From the NCBI GenBank assembly GCA_013399115.1, contig VXAA01001303.1, positions 321,847 through 385,846 of the forward strand: a stretch of DNA of 64,000 nt, given 5' to 3'. The notes below the pieces were generated by a model. The model had not been told where the DNA came from. It saw nothing but the letters and a program-made list of their open reading frames with translations, and ran no database searches. The DNA is from Anseranas semipalmata (lineage: Eukaryota > Chordata > Aves > Anseriformes > Anseranatidae). Position 1 is the stretch's first letter. Each line of letters begins with the position of its first letter. The translations under genes and the position numbers were made by a program. Below are positions 38,401-50,900 of the stretch, in pieces.

Positions 38401-40151
38401 ATCTTTTCCTAAACCGCTTTCAGGTTCTTGGAGTTCAGAGGTTTGTCGCTATTCACGCCAGCAGCCACCACTACAATCATCTCACAGGAGCACAGCTCCT
38501 GCAGCAGCCTCTGCTCGGAATGCTTAAGTTTAGCTGTTGCTCATCTTAAAGTATACCAAAGACTGGCTAACCTTGCTGTCATCCGGGGTGCTGCGATTCT
38601 CCTCGACTGTTAGATAACAGGAAAGAGTACAGCTATGCAGAAGAGCTGTTGTTTCAACATCTTTTGTAACTAAAATGGAATTGTGGGTCTTTACTACTCA
38701 ATAGCTCACATGTCCTTCTTTTTATAGGTTTCCATACTGATTTAATTGGACTAGATTTTGGGTTGGGATTCTTGTGCTTCTACTTTCGAGCTTCTCCTTC
38801 CAACTTCTCCTCTCCCCATAAAAATACCCCTCTCCTCCCACCAAGGAAAACCAATTTAGAATTAGCTATATCTTTGTGAGTATGTAAACAAATATCTGAG
38901 GAATTCAGATTTCAATTTCCAGCTTCAGGAAATGGCCTCAGCCACACACTGATAGATATCAGCCCGACCTCCACTGACTCAGGCTTCCAGTTCCTGCTGC
39001 AGTGCAATTGCCCACACGCTCACGCTTAACCATATTGGTCTTCTCACAGCGGAGCCCCGCTCCCCAAACAGAACCTGAGCACTGATGCTGGCGGGCAGGC
39101 AGGCAGCTCAGGGCATGATCGATTGACATATCAGTTGCCAATCAAATGTCACCGATTTCCCAGGGAATTGAGGGCAATGAGAGCGCCGGTTAATCAAGTC
39201 TCACATTTACTGGATTATCAGCAAAATATATTTTCTAAAAATGCATGGCAGAAACATCAGTATGACATAGCAATCTGTTTTGTTAATAACTTATTTAACC
39301 GTGTAATTTACTGCTGATCTCTACAGCAAGGCAAGGCACTCTCAAGTTCTTGCTCCTCCATGGCAGAGAGCAAAAATATATAAATCATATAAAATAGAAA
39401 AACCCGAGAGGGTTTTTTAAGTGTGCTCTTCTTTTAGCTCCACAGACTTAAACAACGAGTTCAAGCCTGACACTATGGCAATGCAATGGGTCTGGGCCTC
39501 ATTAATTTTTAATCAACCTTTATCCACCATAGCTTTTGAAACGAACTGTTACTAATGACTAGTCATATGTCAGTCTAATGAATGGGATGCAGACTTCCAT
39601 TAAAATAATGAAATTAGCTTGTTTGGACTTTTGTTCCAGTTCCATGGCACATAGCCCCAGGTAATTACAGTTAGCACTACTCGCTCATATTAAAGTCTGT
39701 TTATTTACTTAAGGTCTTCAGTCAGGACATCCCAATTTAGCTCATGTCAGCTGTTTTTTATGAGTCTAGAAGCACTTGTCTTATTAACAAAGAGATAAAT
39801 ACATGCAGGCAGTGCAAAGTGCTAAAACATCAATTATATACACGTGGATATGCACGAATAGAAGCAACGTGCGAAAAACAGAGGAAGTGCACAATCCCTA
39901 GGCATAAACCACAGCTCAGTGTTTTCCTGGGACAGCAGCAATTACTTTGGGGAAACTGAATAAGGTTTCAAAGACACTTTCCTAGTCACATGTTTATGAA
40001 TCAAGTGCTTGCAATAGGTTGCGTTTATGAACAAATCCATCATTATACAGCAGTTCCCACTTTTTGATTTCAGTTTACAGTTTCAAATCAGAGTATTTTC
40101 ATAGCCGTCATATGAATCCCTCAGAAGTGGAAACTTTTTTTTTCCCCTCAG
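35493..40151. other. Non-genic stretch
   Basis: No gene recognised. A good acceptor-like site near 38423 is followed by two overlapping open frames but no donor. Bases 39,100-39,700 are AT-rich and free of simple repeats, with many TAAT/ATTA and TGACA-type cores, and might be a conserved non-coding element. A short hairpin at 39398-39417 is discussed under rejected items. Confidence 0.5.
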
Positions 40152-40300
40152 ACACATTCAGCCCCTCTGTAAACAGACAGAGGAATGCAAGCCAGGACAG
40201 AGCTGGCGATTTAACAAGATTTAGCAGGAACAACTCTGAATTACGCCAGCTGACGGCTGTAACATGCCACATCGTTTCAGAAGTGACTAGAGAAATGGAG
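40152..40300 (+). other. Best-formed exon-like segment (unproven)
   Basis: Both borders match the vertebrate consensus well. The acceptor is nine T followed by CCCCTCAG (ending at 40151). The donor is ATGGAG/GTGAGTG (GT at 40301). The 149-bp segment is open in the frame that enters with two bases and leaves at a codon boundary. It encodes 49 residues that are hydrophilic and rich in Arg, Asn and Ser, with no family I recognise. The frame stays open on both sides (40064-40429), so openness is not confined to the exon. The region's GC is not high enough to explain a 121-codon open frame easily. It may be an exon of an uncharacterised coding or long non-coding transcript, or a cryptic exon. Confidence 0.25.
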
Positions 40301-43300
40301 GTGAGTGCAATGGCCAGCTCCAGCCACCATGTCAGAGCTGACATCCAAAGCTGGATTCTCTCAGTTCAAAGTCTCACACTTCAAACTGACGGTGCAAATG
40401 AAAATATTAAAACCTACAAAAGCATATAGTTTAAGGGACAGTCTGTTTCCAAAGGACACTAATGCAGGAGAGCTTGAGGACCTACCTACCTTCCTGTCCT
40501 GTTCCAAGTATATGAGACTTGATGACACTTTGACTAATATATGTCACTGTTGACAAAGTATTTTATTTTTCTCCTGAACCTCCAGACTACGTAAGCATTG
40601 ACAGAAGATTTGTGAAAAGATGGAAGAAGGGGAAAACAATACCAGGTCAGCTTTGTTTTCTATTGCTAGCTTCCCCTTGGAAAATAAAAAGCACTGAGTT
40701 TACCAGATACTCTTTCTGGGAGAGCCCAGCACAAAAACAAAGCAAGCTCACGTTGCTGTTGTGTGCCTCCCACCACGAGCCAGAGGACGCATTGATCTCA
40801 GCTAAGTTGATTTAGCTCAATCTGCAGTCTTTCTCCTTTTATATTACATTAGGCCCTGATCCATCTTTCAAATTACCTCTGGCAATTAACTGAGGTGGCT
40901 AATTCAGGAGCCTAATTGTTCTCTGTTCCTCATGTAATCAATATAGACAAACCACTGTATTAGCATACTAGGTAACTCAAGTATAAAAGTTGGAAGTTTT
41001 ATGGTTTAATTCAACTCTGAGAGCTCAGCAGACCTACTAGAGCCAAGTCCAGGTGCCCTCCCCATGCTCACGCAACAAAAGCACAGCATGGCGAAAGAGC
41101 GAGCTCAGACAGCCAGGGGCCTCTCTTGAGGAGTTTGATGCATCAGTTTATTATCTTTTCCAAAATTTTTTGTAGGTTAAATACTCTTGTTACCTATGTA
41201 GATTTCTAACCCTACTCTGAATTTTGCAGTTTGTTTGGACTTCAGTTAATCCTCGTGGCAATGAGTCCTGTGATGTGGGTGTGAATTAATTCCTTTTGCC
41301 ATACCAACATTTCACGAACACATGGAAAAGTATGTTCAGTAATATTAAAAAGTAAAAAGAGAAAGGACAAACAAATGTTTAAATGAATAAAGTAATTCCA
41401 TCACCTTCCTCATCAATTACCACAGAGAAATTAGCCCTTTAAATGTCTTTTTCTATGACTGCTTCCCCATCCCCAAGCCTTCCCCAGTTCTACATGAAAT
41501 CCAGCGAGGGCTACAACTGCTGCTCGCTGGGCACTGGACCGGGCAGGATGGCTCAGCCGATGCCGTACCAGCTTCTGCACTATGCCGTTATTTGCCTGAT
41601 TTCTCGCGCATGGGAGAACCACACTTGCTTTTCTGATCACAGCTGCACATTGAGTGGCCCACAGTGATACCTCAGTCTCTCTCCTGGATTGATACAGATT
41701 CGTTAGATCTCAATATGGTGTGTTGGGTAATTTAGTTTTTTTTCCTTGGATATGTACTAGCAACAGCTGCATTTAGCAGCATCTATCACTTGACAGTGTG
41801 TTACAAGTCCCCTTGGTGAAACACTCCATTCAAATTAGGTCCCAATTAAAAAATTTAAAAATGACATTTCCAAAAGTGGCAGTATTTTCAAAGTGACATA
41901 AAACTTGTAAACAATAATGACAGCAAAAACAAACAACTAAAACATGGGACTTAGGGAATGCATTTGCAAAGTTTTATGAGGTCTTCTGTAGAATATGCTA
42001 GCAGTTAGAGTTATAAAAACTAAGATGAAATAGGAAGAATATTTACTTTCTTCTTGCAATGAATAAATTGCCTGTATTTAGAATTACTGCCATAAATTTC
42101 CAGCACTGTCAAACAGGCCTGTACTGTTAACAGCATTCAGTGATTACTGGGACGAGTAAGACTCATTTCTAACATACCATAAAGACATAAGGAAAATGAA
42201 TTTTTAAATGTCATTAAGCTATATCCCACAGCTATCTAGCCAAAAAGAGAAAAATCATTCCTTCCCTTGAAAGCTTTTTTGTAACGTTCACATTACGCCA
42301 GGTCAGATCTAAAGACAACTGAACTCGGCAGGATGACTAAAGCGGGGTTCACATCAGGCTCTAACATTCAAAAAATCCTGGATTCAGTCGTACCTGGAGT
42401 ACAAGGAAACCCTGCTCTGAGCTCAAGGACTATAAGCAGGCACAGCCAGCTTAAACGGAGGGCTTCACAATTGTGCCTGTGCTACAAACCTGACTCTGCA
42501 GTCTTCTCTGTCACCTCTCCCACTTAGATCTGGGGGGTACACTGACACACAACTGCAGCACAGCTCTCCAGCAACACCCTGCACGAACAGCCAGACCCCG
42601 ACTGACCTGCATACAGCATGGCAGGAACATGAAAAACCAAGGGAAGCCCTCAACAGACAAAAATGCAGCCTGTGTTCTAGTATTAACAAAAACAGAGCCT
42701 GTCCTAAAGCCAGGAGAATCTTCCTACAGGTCGTGACCTGGCAGGTATTTTGGCTTCTAAGCAATTTCTTCACACTCGTGTAACCACAGTACACACTGCT
42801 GGGTGCTTGCCTGCAGAGCTGTCTCCTGGGTTCCCTAGCTGTGTCCTGCACACACGCTCAGCCGATTCAAATCATTGTTTCCACGACAGCACTGGCTCCG
42901 TGAACCACCTCTTCACACCAGATGCCTGACACAGGTTTAATCTCGCATTGAACTAGTGGATACTGATGTACTGAGCAAGTAACCTGTGGCACCAGGCGGG
43001 GTGAGAAACCTGTCCCTAGTCACTCGGCAGCTTCTCCCTGAAGATAAAAGCTTGCAACAGCAACACAGAAGTGTTCAAGACGTGTCCAGACTAACACAAA
43101 AAATATATTTAAGCTTTTCATCTTCAAGTGAAATAAATGCACACAGCAAGTAGTGTTGCAGTATTTGTTATCTTCTCGTGACACCAGAACGGTGTCTACT
43201 GGTTTGTGCTGACAGATCCGTCCACGTGTCGTCGTGTCCATGCTCACAACACCTCAGTGCTAAACCTTTACGATCCCCCTGTAGCTATTGCTAGATTTCT

Positions 43301-43460
43301 CTTGTGTACTGCAACCCCGGTGATGGGCATGGGGAAATATAGTGCCTGCATATTCAACCTCTTTCTCCCATCACTGTGCAGGTATTTTCTCAAATTAATT
43401 TTAATGGACAATTGATTTCAGTGGCACAACATGAAAATCAGTTGCGAACTCAAAGCAGTA
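40301..43460. other. Non-genic stretch
   Basis: No gene recognised. The open frame at 42465-42851 (-) has a cysteine-rich predicted product but no known domain pattern, and a plus-strand frame overlaps it. Confidence 0.55.
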
Positions 43461-43540
43461 TGCAACTTTTACAGAATTTCACAGTATTTTACAGTTTGCA
43501 ACTGTAAAATTGCAACTTTTACAGTATGCAACATTTACAG
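43461..43540. repeat. Clustered TGCAAC-TTTACAG repeats with a near-perfect stem-loop
   Basis: The 14-mer TGCAACTTTTACAG occurs at 43461-43474 and 43511-43524. A variant, TGCAACATTTACAG, follows at 43527-43540. Between them, ATTTTACAGTT (43486-43496) and AACTGTAAAAT (43500-43510) form an 11-bp inverted repeat around a 3-base TGC loop. The pattern suggests local duplication and inversion of one short unit. The spacing and copy number do not fit a CRISPR array or a known mobile element. Confidence 0.85.
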
Positions 43541-43699
43541 AAATGAAGTGACCTTTCACAGGTATCACCTGAGCAACCTTCAGCATTTAGTTCAGCCAGC
43601 GTGCTGAGCACGGCAGACAGGTGTAACTGCAGATTGTCTCAACAATTCTATGAGAATTGTGTCAAAAGTTGCTGCTTTTATTATTTTTTTTATTTAAAG

Positions 43700-43788
43700 T
43701 ACAAGCCAGCGATACATTTACGCATGTCCCCACCCTGCACTGAAGTGGAAGCCCACATCAGTTTCAGGAGCTTCCTCAGAGCAGCGAG
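43700..43788 (+). other. Exon-like segment next to a CpG patch (unproven)
   Basis: A T-rich tract ending in TATTTAAAG (43699) is followed by 89 bases ending at a perfect donor GCGAG/GTAAGTG (GT at 43789). The segment is open in one frame, continuous with 43601-43792. The peptide is not recognisable. The donor is immediately followed by the CpG-rich patch. Confidence 0.15.
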
Positions 43789-43927
43789 GTAAGTGCAGGC
43801 GCGTGCAGAGCCCGCGGTGCCGTGCCCGTCTGTCCCAGGGCTGCCGCAGGCACGTCCCCAGGGACGCAGGACAACTGGGAATCCCTGCTCATCGGGAAGC
43901 TGCGACTGCCATCAGCTAGCAGGGCCG
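43785..43927. promoter_or_regulatory. CpG-rich patch
   Basis: About 13 CpGs occur in 143 bases that are strongly GC-rich. The patch begins at the consensus donor that closes the upstream exon-like segment. First exons and first introns in vertebrates often carry such patches, but no promoter motif is visible. Confidence 0.35.
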
Positions 43928-46900
43928 GGCAGCCCTCCTGGGGGTTTCTGGCTCACCCTTCTTGACAGCACTAACTCCTCAAATGCAAACCATAAATTTG
44001 CTTAACAGGTTGCAGATGTCATCTGCATATTTGCTGACTCTTCCAGAAGTTCCTGGGAATGCAGACAGCATTATTTTTATTGCTGCAACAGATAACAATG
44101 AATTTTCATTGTTCCAGGAGTCTGATTGCAACTGCTGCAGGCGCGCAGGCAGGTGTGCGATCCGCAGGCAGCCATCCTAAAGCTCTCGCAGCTTTTCTCA
44201 GCTGCTGTCATCCCAGGCAGTAATTTCCAAAAGGTATTAGAATATTCATAGCCACTTCCAAACAGATTAGGCGTAGGCAGTAAATCATATGAGATTAACT
44301 TGGCAAAACATTTTTATCCTTTCATGTGCAGCTGTTCAAATTTCTGTAGCAAAGGAGATTGTTTCATTCTGCTCTAATATTTGGATTTACCTTTGCAACA
44401 CAGAGACGTGGAAGGTGTGAAGAGAGATCAAGAACTCAGTTTTACCTGGTGAGCAGACAGCTTTTTTCACTGGCTGATGGGGCCAGATGCCTGCAATACA
44501 GACACCCTCTCCCTGAGAAACCAATGGGAAACCTTCCCACCAACTCCAGAGTAAGATTAGATCAATAATCACAAGGTTGATAATAAGCAGGAGCAAGAAA
44601 CACAAAAAAAGTGCCCTTGTTGCCTTTTTTTGTTGTTGCCCTTAATTTAACAAACCACACCAATAGAAGAGGAAAGGCACAAAGGGAAGCAGGAACAGAC
44701 TCCACCTGCCATTTAGACACCAAACAGCATCACCCAAGCATGGTGCGAATCTGCATTCTTCAGACATTTACCCACCTGGTCTAAATGAAGTGAATTCAAC
44801 TCAAATTCTATTTATAAGTCAAATTATTCACACGCTTCAATGTTTGGAAGAACAGAAATTGGGACATTTTCAAGCTTCAACATTTCAAGCAGCTTCCACA
44901 CCTCATATGAGTAGAATATTCCCCAGACAATTTAACCACCAAAAGTACTTAAACAAAAGGAAGTAGTTTAAAAAGGCAAATTTTTTGGTGATACGTTTTA
45001 CTCTTAATTAAGGATTCCATCTTGTAGTTGTTTTTAAACTTGAATGAAATCCTCCCTGGACACGTGATGCTCTGCAGCTGTACTGGCTTGCACTGCTGTC
45101 TGTTACAATATAAACCAATAAATACGATAGTAGGCATCAAGAGCAATACAGAGAACTTTTGCTCAAGTATCATCCCAAGCTTCCCATTGCACCCAACATA
45201 AAACACGCATGAATCTGACAGCACATTTCTCACAACTGAGGTTAACAAGATAAAATAAACAGGCTCTGCTGCAGCTGCCCTGATAACGAACTTTGATCGC
45301 ACTGCCTGCTGTTCCACGGCAGTTGCACACACCGTCTCCACGTTGCAGTGCTGACAAGATGTACTTGCTGTCAGGCTTCTCGCATGTAAAATTCTCACAC
45401 AAGCCCAAATCAATCTGCATGAGAGTTTACAAGGGTAATTCCTGCCCTTCTCACATTTAATAATGCGAAAAGAGTAATGAAGGGACCTTAAGGCAACCCC
45501 AGACCAGATGAAACACACAGGCAACGTACCAATTCATCTGGAAGAAAGAACAAAACATATTTTCAGGTGGCACAATGCCACAAAACGCTTCCATCCAGTT
45601 TAGCCATCTCAATTCTCCTCTAACTTCTTTGTGTACCAGTGCATTAAGCAATCTCATGTTCGAAGGCTTCTCACAAGTTCTGTAGTTGATTTGGGGACGC
45701 TCACAGACACGTTATATTCCTTTAGAGCAGCTTTGAGCAGGAAACATGACTAACTTCACACTCCTGAGGAACCATATGGTTTCATGGTAACATCACTTAA
45801 GCAGAAGCCTTTCCATTGACTTCAAATACACTTTGGCTCAGGCCCAAAAGGTGAATAGTACCAAACTACCAAGAGTTCGCTAAAATAAAATAGAAATTTC
45901 TGATCCTCCCATCTTCCTCCAAGCTCTCTTCCTCCCATTCCCTGCCGTCCTGCAGGTATGGGGATTGAAACATGTAAGCAAGCTCTTCCTCCTTGACAGA
46001 GCCAAACCCCGTATTATTTATTTTAGTTATTTAAATGCTAAAACAAAGGTGAATTTGGACAAGTAATTAGAACTAAAATACCACACTCCAAGAGCAAAAG
46101 GCTGCCCAAAGATAGAAAGCTAATGGCTTTTTCTCTACAGAAAAGGCAAGCTCATCCTTTGCTGATTTCCCTGGGGCAGAGAAACCAACACTCTGGAGCT
46201 CCTGGGTTTACTTCTCACTGATTTCTGAAATACAATTACCCAGCTTCATACGCACAAACAAGATTTGTACCAACGAACAGAACAGCTCTTGAAGTCTCTC
46301 TGATTCAAACCAGGAGCAGGAGTCTCCCCAGGTTAATGAACTTTGAATCAAGCCAACATAAAGCACAGATGAAGAGCCCCCTGCCTTGTAAAGTCCCTGC
46401 ATACATCTGTCCAAGCGCATTAATACTGTCCTTGTCTCCTCGTCCAGAACACACTACATCAGCCCAAGGGCAGCTCTTTGACTCTTATGGGAAAGGCTGA
46501 GCTGCCCCCCCCATGGGCAGACACAGGGAGGTTTGGGTGCAGACCAGTTGCTGCCCTTATCAGTACCGTTCAGTGAGAGCTTGTGTATGAGTTGTGCGCT
46601 CAATCTTTGTTAGCCTGGCTATTGAGTTTATTTAAGGAAAAGAGCTGCTTCCACTTCGTTTCCATGACAACAATCCTAAGAATTTTGTCTTCATATAAAT
46701 GAGTTATTGCTTTTTGTGCTTCCATAGTCTAGGCAGAAAAATTAACATAACATGGTCTCAAGAAAGACAATCAAATCTTCCTATCCTCCCAATACTCCTA
46801 CGGGCAGCAAATTCTTAGATTTCATTATCAGAGGTATAAATGGGTTGAAAAGCAATCCTCATTCCTACAAGTATTAACACTGGAGAGATTTAATTTCAGA

Positions 46901-47905
46901 ACAACTTCAATTAAAGAAGATTCTTTTGATGTCCATGTTTCTGTACACACTCACAGAGGAGAACAGCCTAGCTTAGAATTGTGTATCTTTCAATTTTAGC
47001 CTTTTGAAAGCAGCTTTCAGATGTTTATCCATCAATTACAGTCACTATTGTTCTCTCTATATAATTTCACCTCTTATTTATTGATGATGTATTCAAAATA
47101 CTTTCAGTGCTACAAAAAAAGTAAGCTTCCCCTCACCATAACAATCAAAATCTCCCCAAGATGGACATTTCAAAGCAGAGGAACAAATGAAGCAGAGAGG
47201 AAGCATTTAGGATATGAACACTCTTAGCTAAGCCTTAGAATTAGCTGAGCTAAAACTGTAGAGCATGCACCAAAAGAAAAAAAAAAAGGAACAAAAAAAA
47301 ACCAACACAGAATAAGTAGAAGGCTAAAAGTATTATTATTCACCCCACACTTAAGCACTTAAGAGATGCTAACTGAGCAGAGTAAACCATTTTTACAGGA
47401 AAAAAAAACATGAGCATTTTCTTCCCAGTTTTGTCTTCTGAATTACAGAATCAGACCCCCGCACCTACAGTGCTCTTAGCAAAGCACAGAGATTATACCA
47501 TGAACCGAACAAACACTACAGCAATTTCACATCACAGCACAACTGGGACGTTTCTATCTTGAAAACAAATGACACGATGTGGTGAGACAGATCTCATCGT
47601 GTGGTATGAATGGTTACAGTTCTGCTGACTTCGCTGGAAGGCTGAACATTTGGACTCACTACCAGACATTTTCATGGCTTTGACTATCCCAGAGTTGACT
47701 CACAAGGCAGAGCTGCCAGCTCTGATGGATTCTGGGTTCCTTTCAGCACTCCAAGATAGATGGGTTCATAAGCATGGCATTTATGCTGTTACCAATATGC
47801 AAGCAAGCATACTAAATCAGCCAGAGAGCAATGAATATTTTAGGGTCAGTTGAGCAGGAGAATCCATTTCTGTAAACAGTAGGGGCACAAAGCTTTTTCT
47901 TCAAT
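43928..47905. other. Non-genic stretch
   Basis: No gene recognised. A 191-codon minus-strand open frame (44949-45524) begins at TTG and is discussed under rejected items. A very strong acceptor-like site at 45955 is not followed by a usable exon. A-rich simple sequence lies at 47272-47302 with another A run near 47400. Confidence 0.5.
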
Positions 47906-47953
47906 GAGAAAAGAAAAAAAAAAAGGAGGGGGGAAGAGAGAGAGAAAAAAAAG
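47906..47953 (+). repeat. 48-nt homopurine tract
   Basis: An uninterrupted A/G run passes from A-rich through GGAGGGGGG and GAGAGAGAGAG back to A-rich. Because it is A-rich at both ends around a G-rich centre, it could form intramolecular triplex (H-DNA). As minus-strand transcript it would be a long polypyrimidine tract. Confidence 0.9.
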
Positions 47954-50900
47954 CATCTGCTGAGCCAAGTACGGTCAAAATACTGAAGACCCAGGAGAGG
48001 ACCCAGAGGGAGAGAAGCCCTGCCAGGTGGGTGCAGTGCTTGCAATAACTTCAGTCCAACACACACCGACATGCATGGCTGGGCTGGCAGCCAGGTAGCT
48101 GTTTGGTAAGGTGACACAACTGTGAGAAATTAAGGGAAATAGTATTCCAAACTAATAATAATAAGTAGCATTTTAGGTCAGCCTAGAGCATCTTGCTCAT
48201 AGAGGAAGAAAGCAAAAGGGGAGAAGAGGTAAAGGAAATAGAGAACAAAGACAAGGAATAAACATCCTCAAAGACTACAATACTTACAAGCAATTGGAAA
48301 AAGGAATTTATAAAACCCAACACTGCTACTCCTGGTGTTTTTAAGTCAAGGAAAGCAGATAGAGGACAGTCTCAAGGGGCTTCTGCAGCCTGAGTCAACC
48401 GTGTTACTGACTGGCAGGCCACACAGGAGAGGGACGGGCTGAGTGCTAATCGGGGAATTTTCAGAAGTGAAAAAGCGCCCAAAGAATCCTAAATTCTGGA
48501 AATACTTCTCTACAGCAGATGCCACCTGGTCCACAGAGGTGATACAGGTTTTAAGACAGCAGACACCCATGCTTATCTGGCATTTTCAGTTAAATATGAT
48601 TGAATGCAGGAAGCAAGGGGGAAGGGGAATAGAAGCGCTCATTTTCTTTCCGCAGTTACAACACAGAAGAAAGAAAAAGCAAGCCCTTACTTTACACTTG
48701 CTTTTCATTAAGGCTTGTTACAAGTGGCACAAAGTGATTTGAGCGCTCGTGCTGGATACACGGCAATAAATCACAAACTCATGCACCATTTCAGTGTCTG
48801 TAGCAAAGCTGTAGCACAGATTACAGTGCGCTGGAAGTTACACAGTTGTAGCACATTCCACACTGTTACACAAAGTCAAAAAGCATCAGTGGCCACTAAA
48901 CTACTGACTGACCTGTACCTTGCTGTCAGCTGAAGACAGACGGAGTGGAGAAAGAAGCCGCCTCTACAAACATCGGGCAGGCACTGGTCACTGCTCCTGC
49001 TGCTTTTGATTTGGCCCTTCAGAAGTTACCCATCAGAGAACGACTGTGGCTGCCAAGGGAGGAATCTTCCACAGGGGCCTGGTCTGTCCATCCGTGTGGG
49101 CTGGCAAAGCCGAGGATTTGGTCTCCATTTGGGGATAACCTCAAACCTGGCTGACCCATAAGGCTCCGCTAAAAGCCATGTATTCACTCCTGATATCAGC
49201 ATATTCTAGGACTTGGTGGAACACCTCCACTGGAATATTTAGACTAAGCAGAGAAGGTCACTTTGATCTTTATCACTACCAACAGGATTCCATAAATACA
49301 AATTTGGGATGAAGTTAACCAAACTTTCCTATAAGCTACAAAACACTAAGTGGTTATTTTTGAGTACTTCCCTGTGATCTTGTGGAATGAGTTTTACCTG
49401 AAAAAAAAGTGTCCTACCTAGCAGAGAGATTATTGAGAGCTGGAAGAAGGAGGGCGTGAAGACAAACCTTTGAGGTTCTAAATTGCAACCTATGTTTTCC
49501 AAACCATATTTTACAGATGGATGTCTTTAAAATAAAATCACCCCCAAGAGTAAGAGGTAGCCACAGCTGAGCTCTATATATGCAACCTTAGATCCACAGC
49601 CACAGAAATCAAGTTGAGAGGTAGGAAAGACCTAGAAGGCAGTTAAGACAGGCTTGTGGGTGTGTTTGCGTGCTTTGACCTTGGAAGACTCTCTAGGCTT
49701 CATTTCCACCACTTATTTTTCATCTTTTTGCTTCTTGTGGTTCACTTTTTCACTTTGATAGGCAGGATTTCCTGAACACAAACACACATAAGTCCTTCTT
49801 TGACCTGAGAGAGGCAAACGTTTCAGACAGACTGAAACACAAAACCTGGCTAATTCATGTGTTCAGACACTGACTTGTATGTTCAGAATATACGTGAACG
49901 AAGTTGTGGGGCATGGGGGTTAATCAGAATGACAGCAATCTACGGAAAACATCAGAGCTTTCCAGTAACAAAAACAACAATTTTGGCTCCAAAGCAGCAG
50001 TGCTGGAGGCCAAAAGATCCCTTCCCTGGATGCCAAAACTCTAATCCCTACTAAACAGCAGACTGGTGGTTATCACTAAGTCGTCATTAAGTCACTTTTT
50101 AATCTGATTTTAAAAAGTTAATAAGCTAATCATTATAACTGAATATTCATCTTTTGGTGCACTGCAATCATATAGAAGATAGAAGATTTCCTTGACGCAC
50201 TCTGAAAGATCAATTTGCAATTACAAACTTCTAACAGTGCCAGCTACAACATTATTTGTTTAAAAACACAGTTTTAGTTCAGGAGACAAGGAAGGTCTCA
50301 AGTTAATTTTTGTTCCAAATTTTCCAGTCTTCCTAATTAGACACAAAAATGTGAGCACATCTTATAACTCCACTTGAGCAATTGAAGAGCACAGCAGATT
50401 ACACTGTAGTTAATCTTTGGGATAACTGTGAAACAACCAGGAACCATCAGTCTTGCATAAGAAATATGTAATTATTCCTCCTGGTGTGGAGTAAATCACA
50501 CGAAAAGAGTAAATGAGGTACAAATAAAGGATCTGGGTCATTTACACAGCTGGGTCATCAGATCCCACAAGGTCTCCACCACTGAGAAACGTGCGATTAA
50601 TATCACACTTAAGAACATATTTGCTACAAAACAAGTCATCATTCCAAACACTGAGGAGGAAAGAACTTGGCAACTAGTGCAGAAAAGGAACTGAAAACAC
50701 AGCAAATGAATGAGAAAGTACCGTAGGTTGTACTGAGAGAGGTCTGTTCTGTTAGCTTAACTCAACCCTGCTGTAAGTCCACAGGCTTCAGTTGGCTACT
50801 TCTGTGCACGCAGGACCTCTGCTGAGCCAGCCAAGCAGTGCCGGTGATCAGTAAGGCAGTCAGGACTTGTTACCACCTCCCTTTCTTCTATCAATTCTGC

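Noticed and set aside
39398..39417. AAAAACCC/GGGTTTTT hairpin followed by T residues, resembling a bacterial intrinsic terminator
   Set aside because: The window is vertebrate nuclear DNA without bacterial genes. The stem is A/T-rich and short.
43461..43540. Repeat cluster as a CRISPR array
   Set aside because: There are only two or three copies, no regular spacers, and the genomic context is eukaryotic.
44949..45524. 191-codon minus-strand open frame, the longest in the window
   Set aside because: It begins at TTG. The first methionine codon comes only after more than half the frame, and another minus-strand frame overlaps it. No domain is recognisable. A chance open frame is more likely.
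46501..46560. Resemblance to the 3' region of avian CR1 (CCATGGGCAG, then GACCAGTTGCTGCCC)
   Set aside because: The match is limited to short scattered words, and the flanking terminal repeat and adjacent CR1 sequence are absent.
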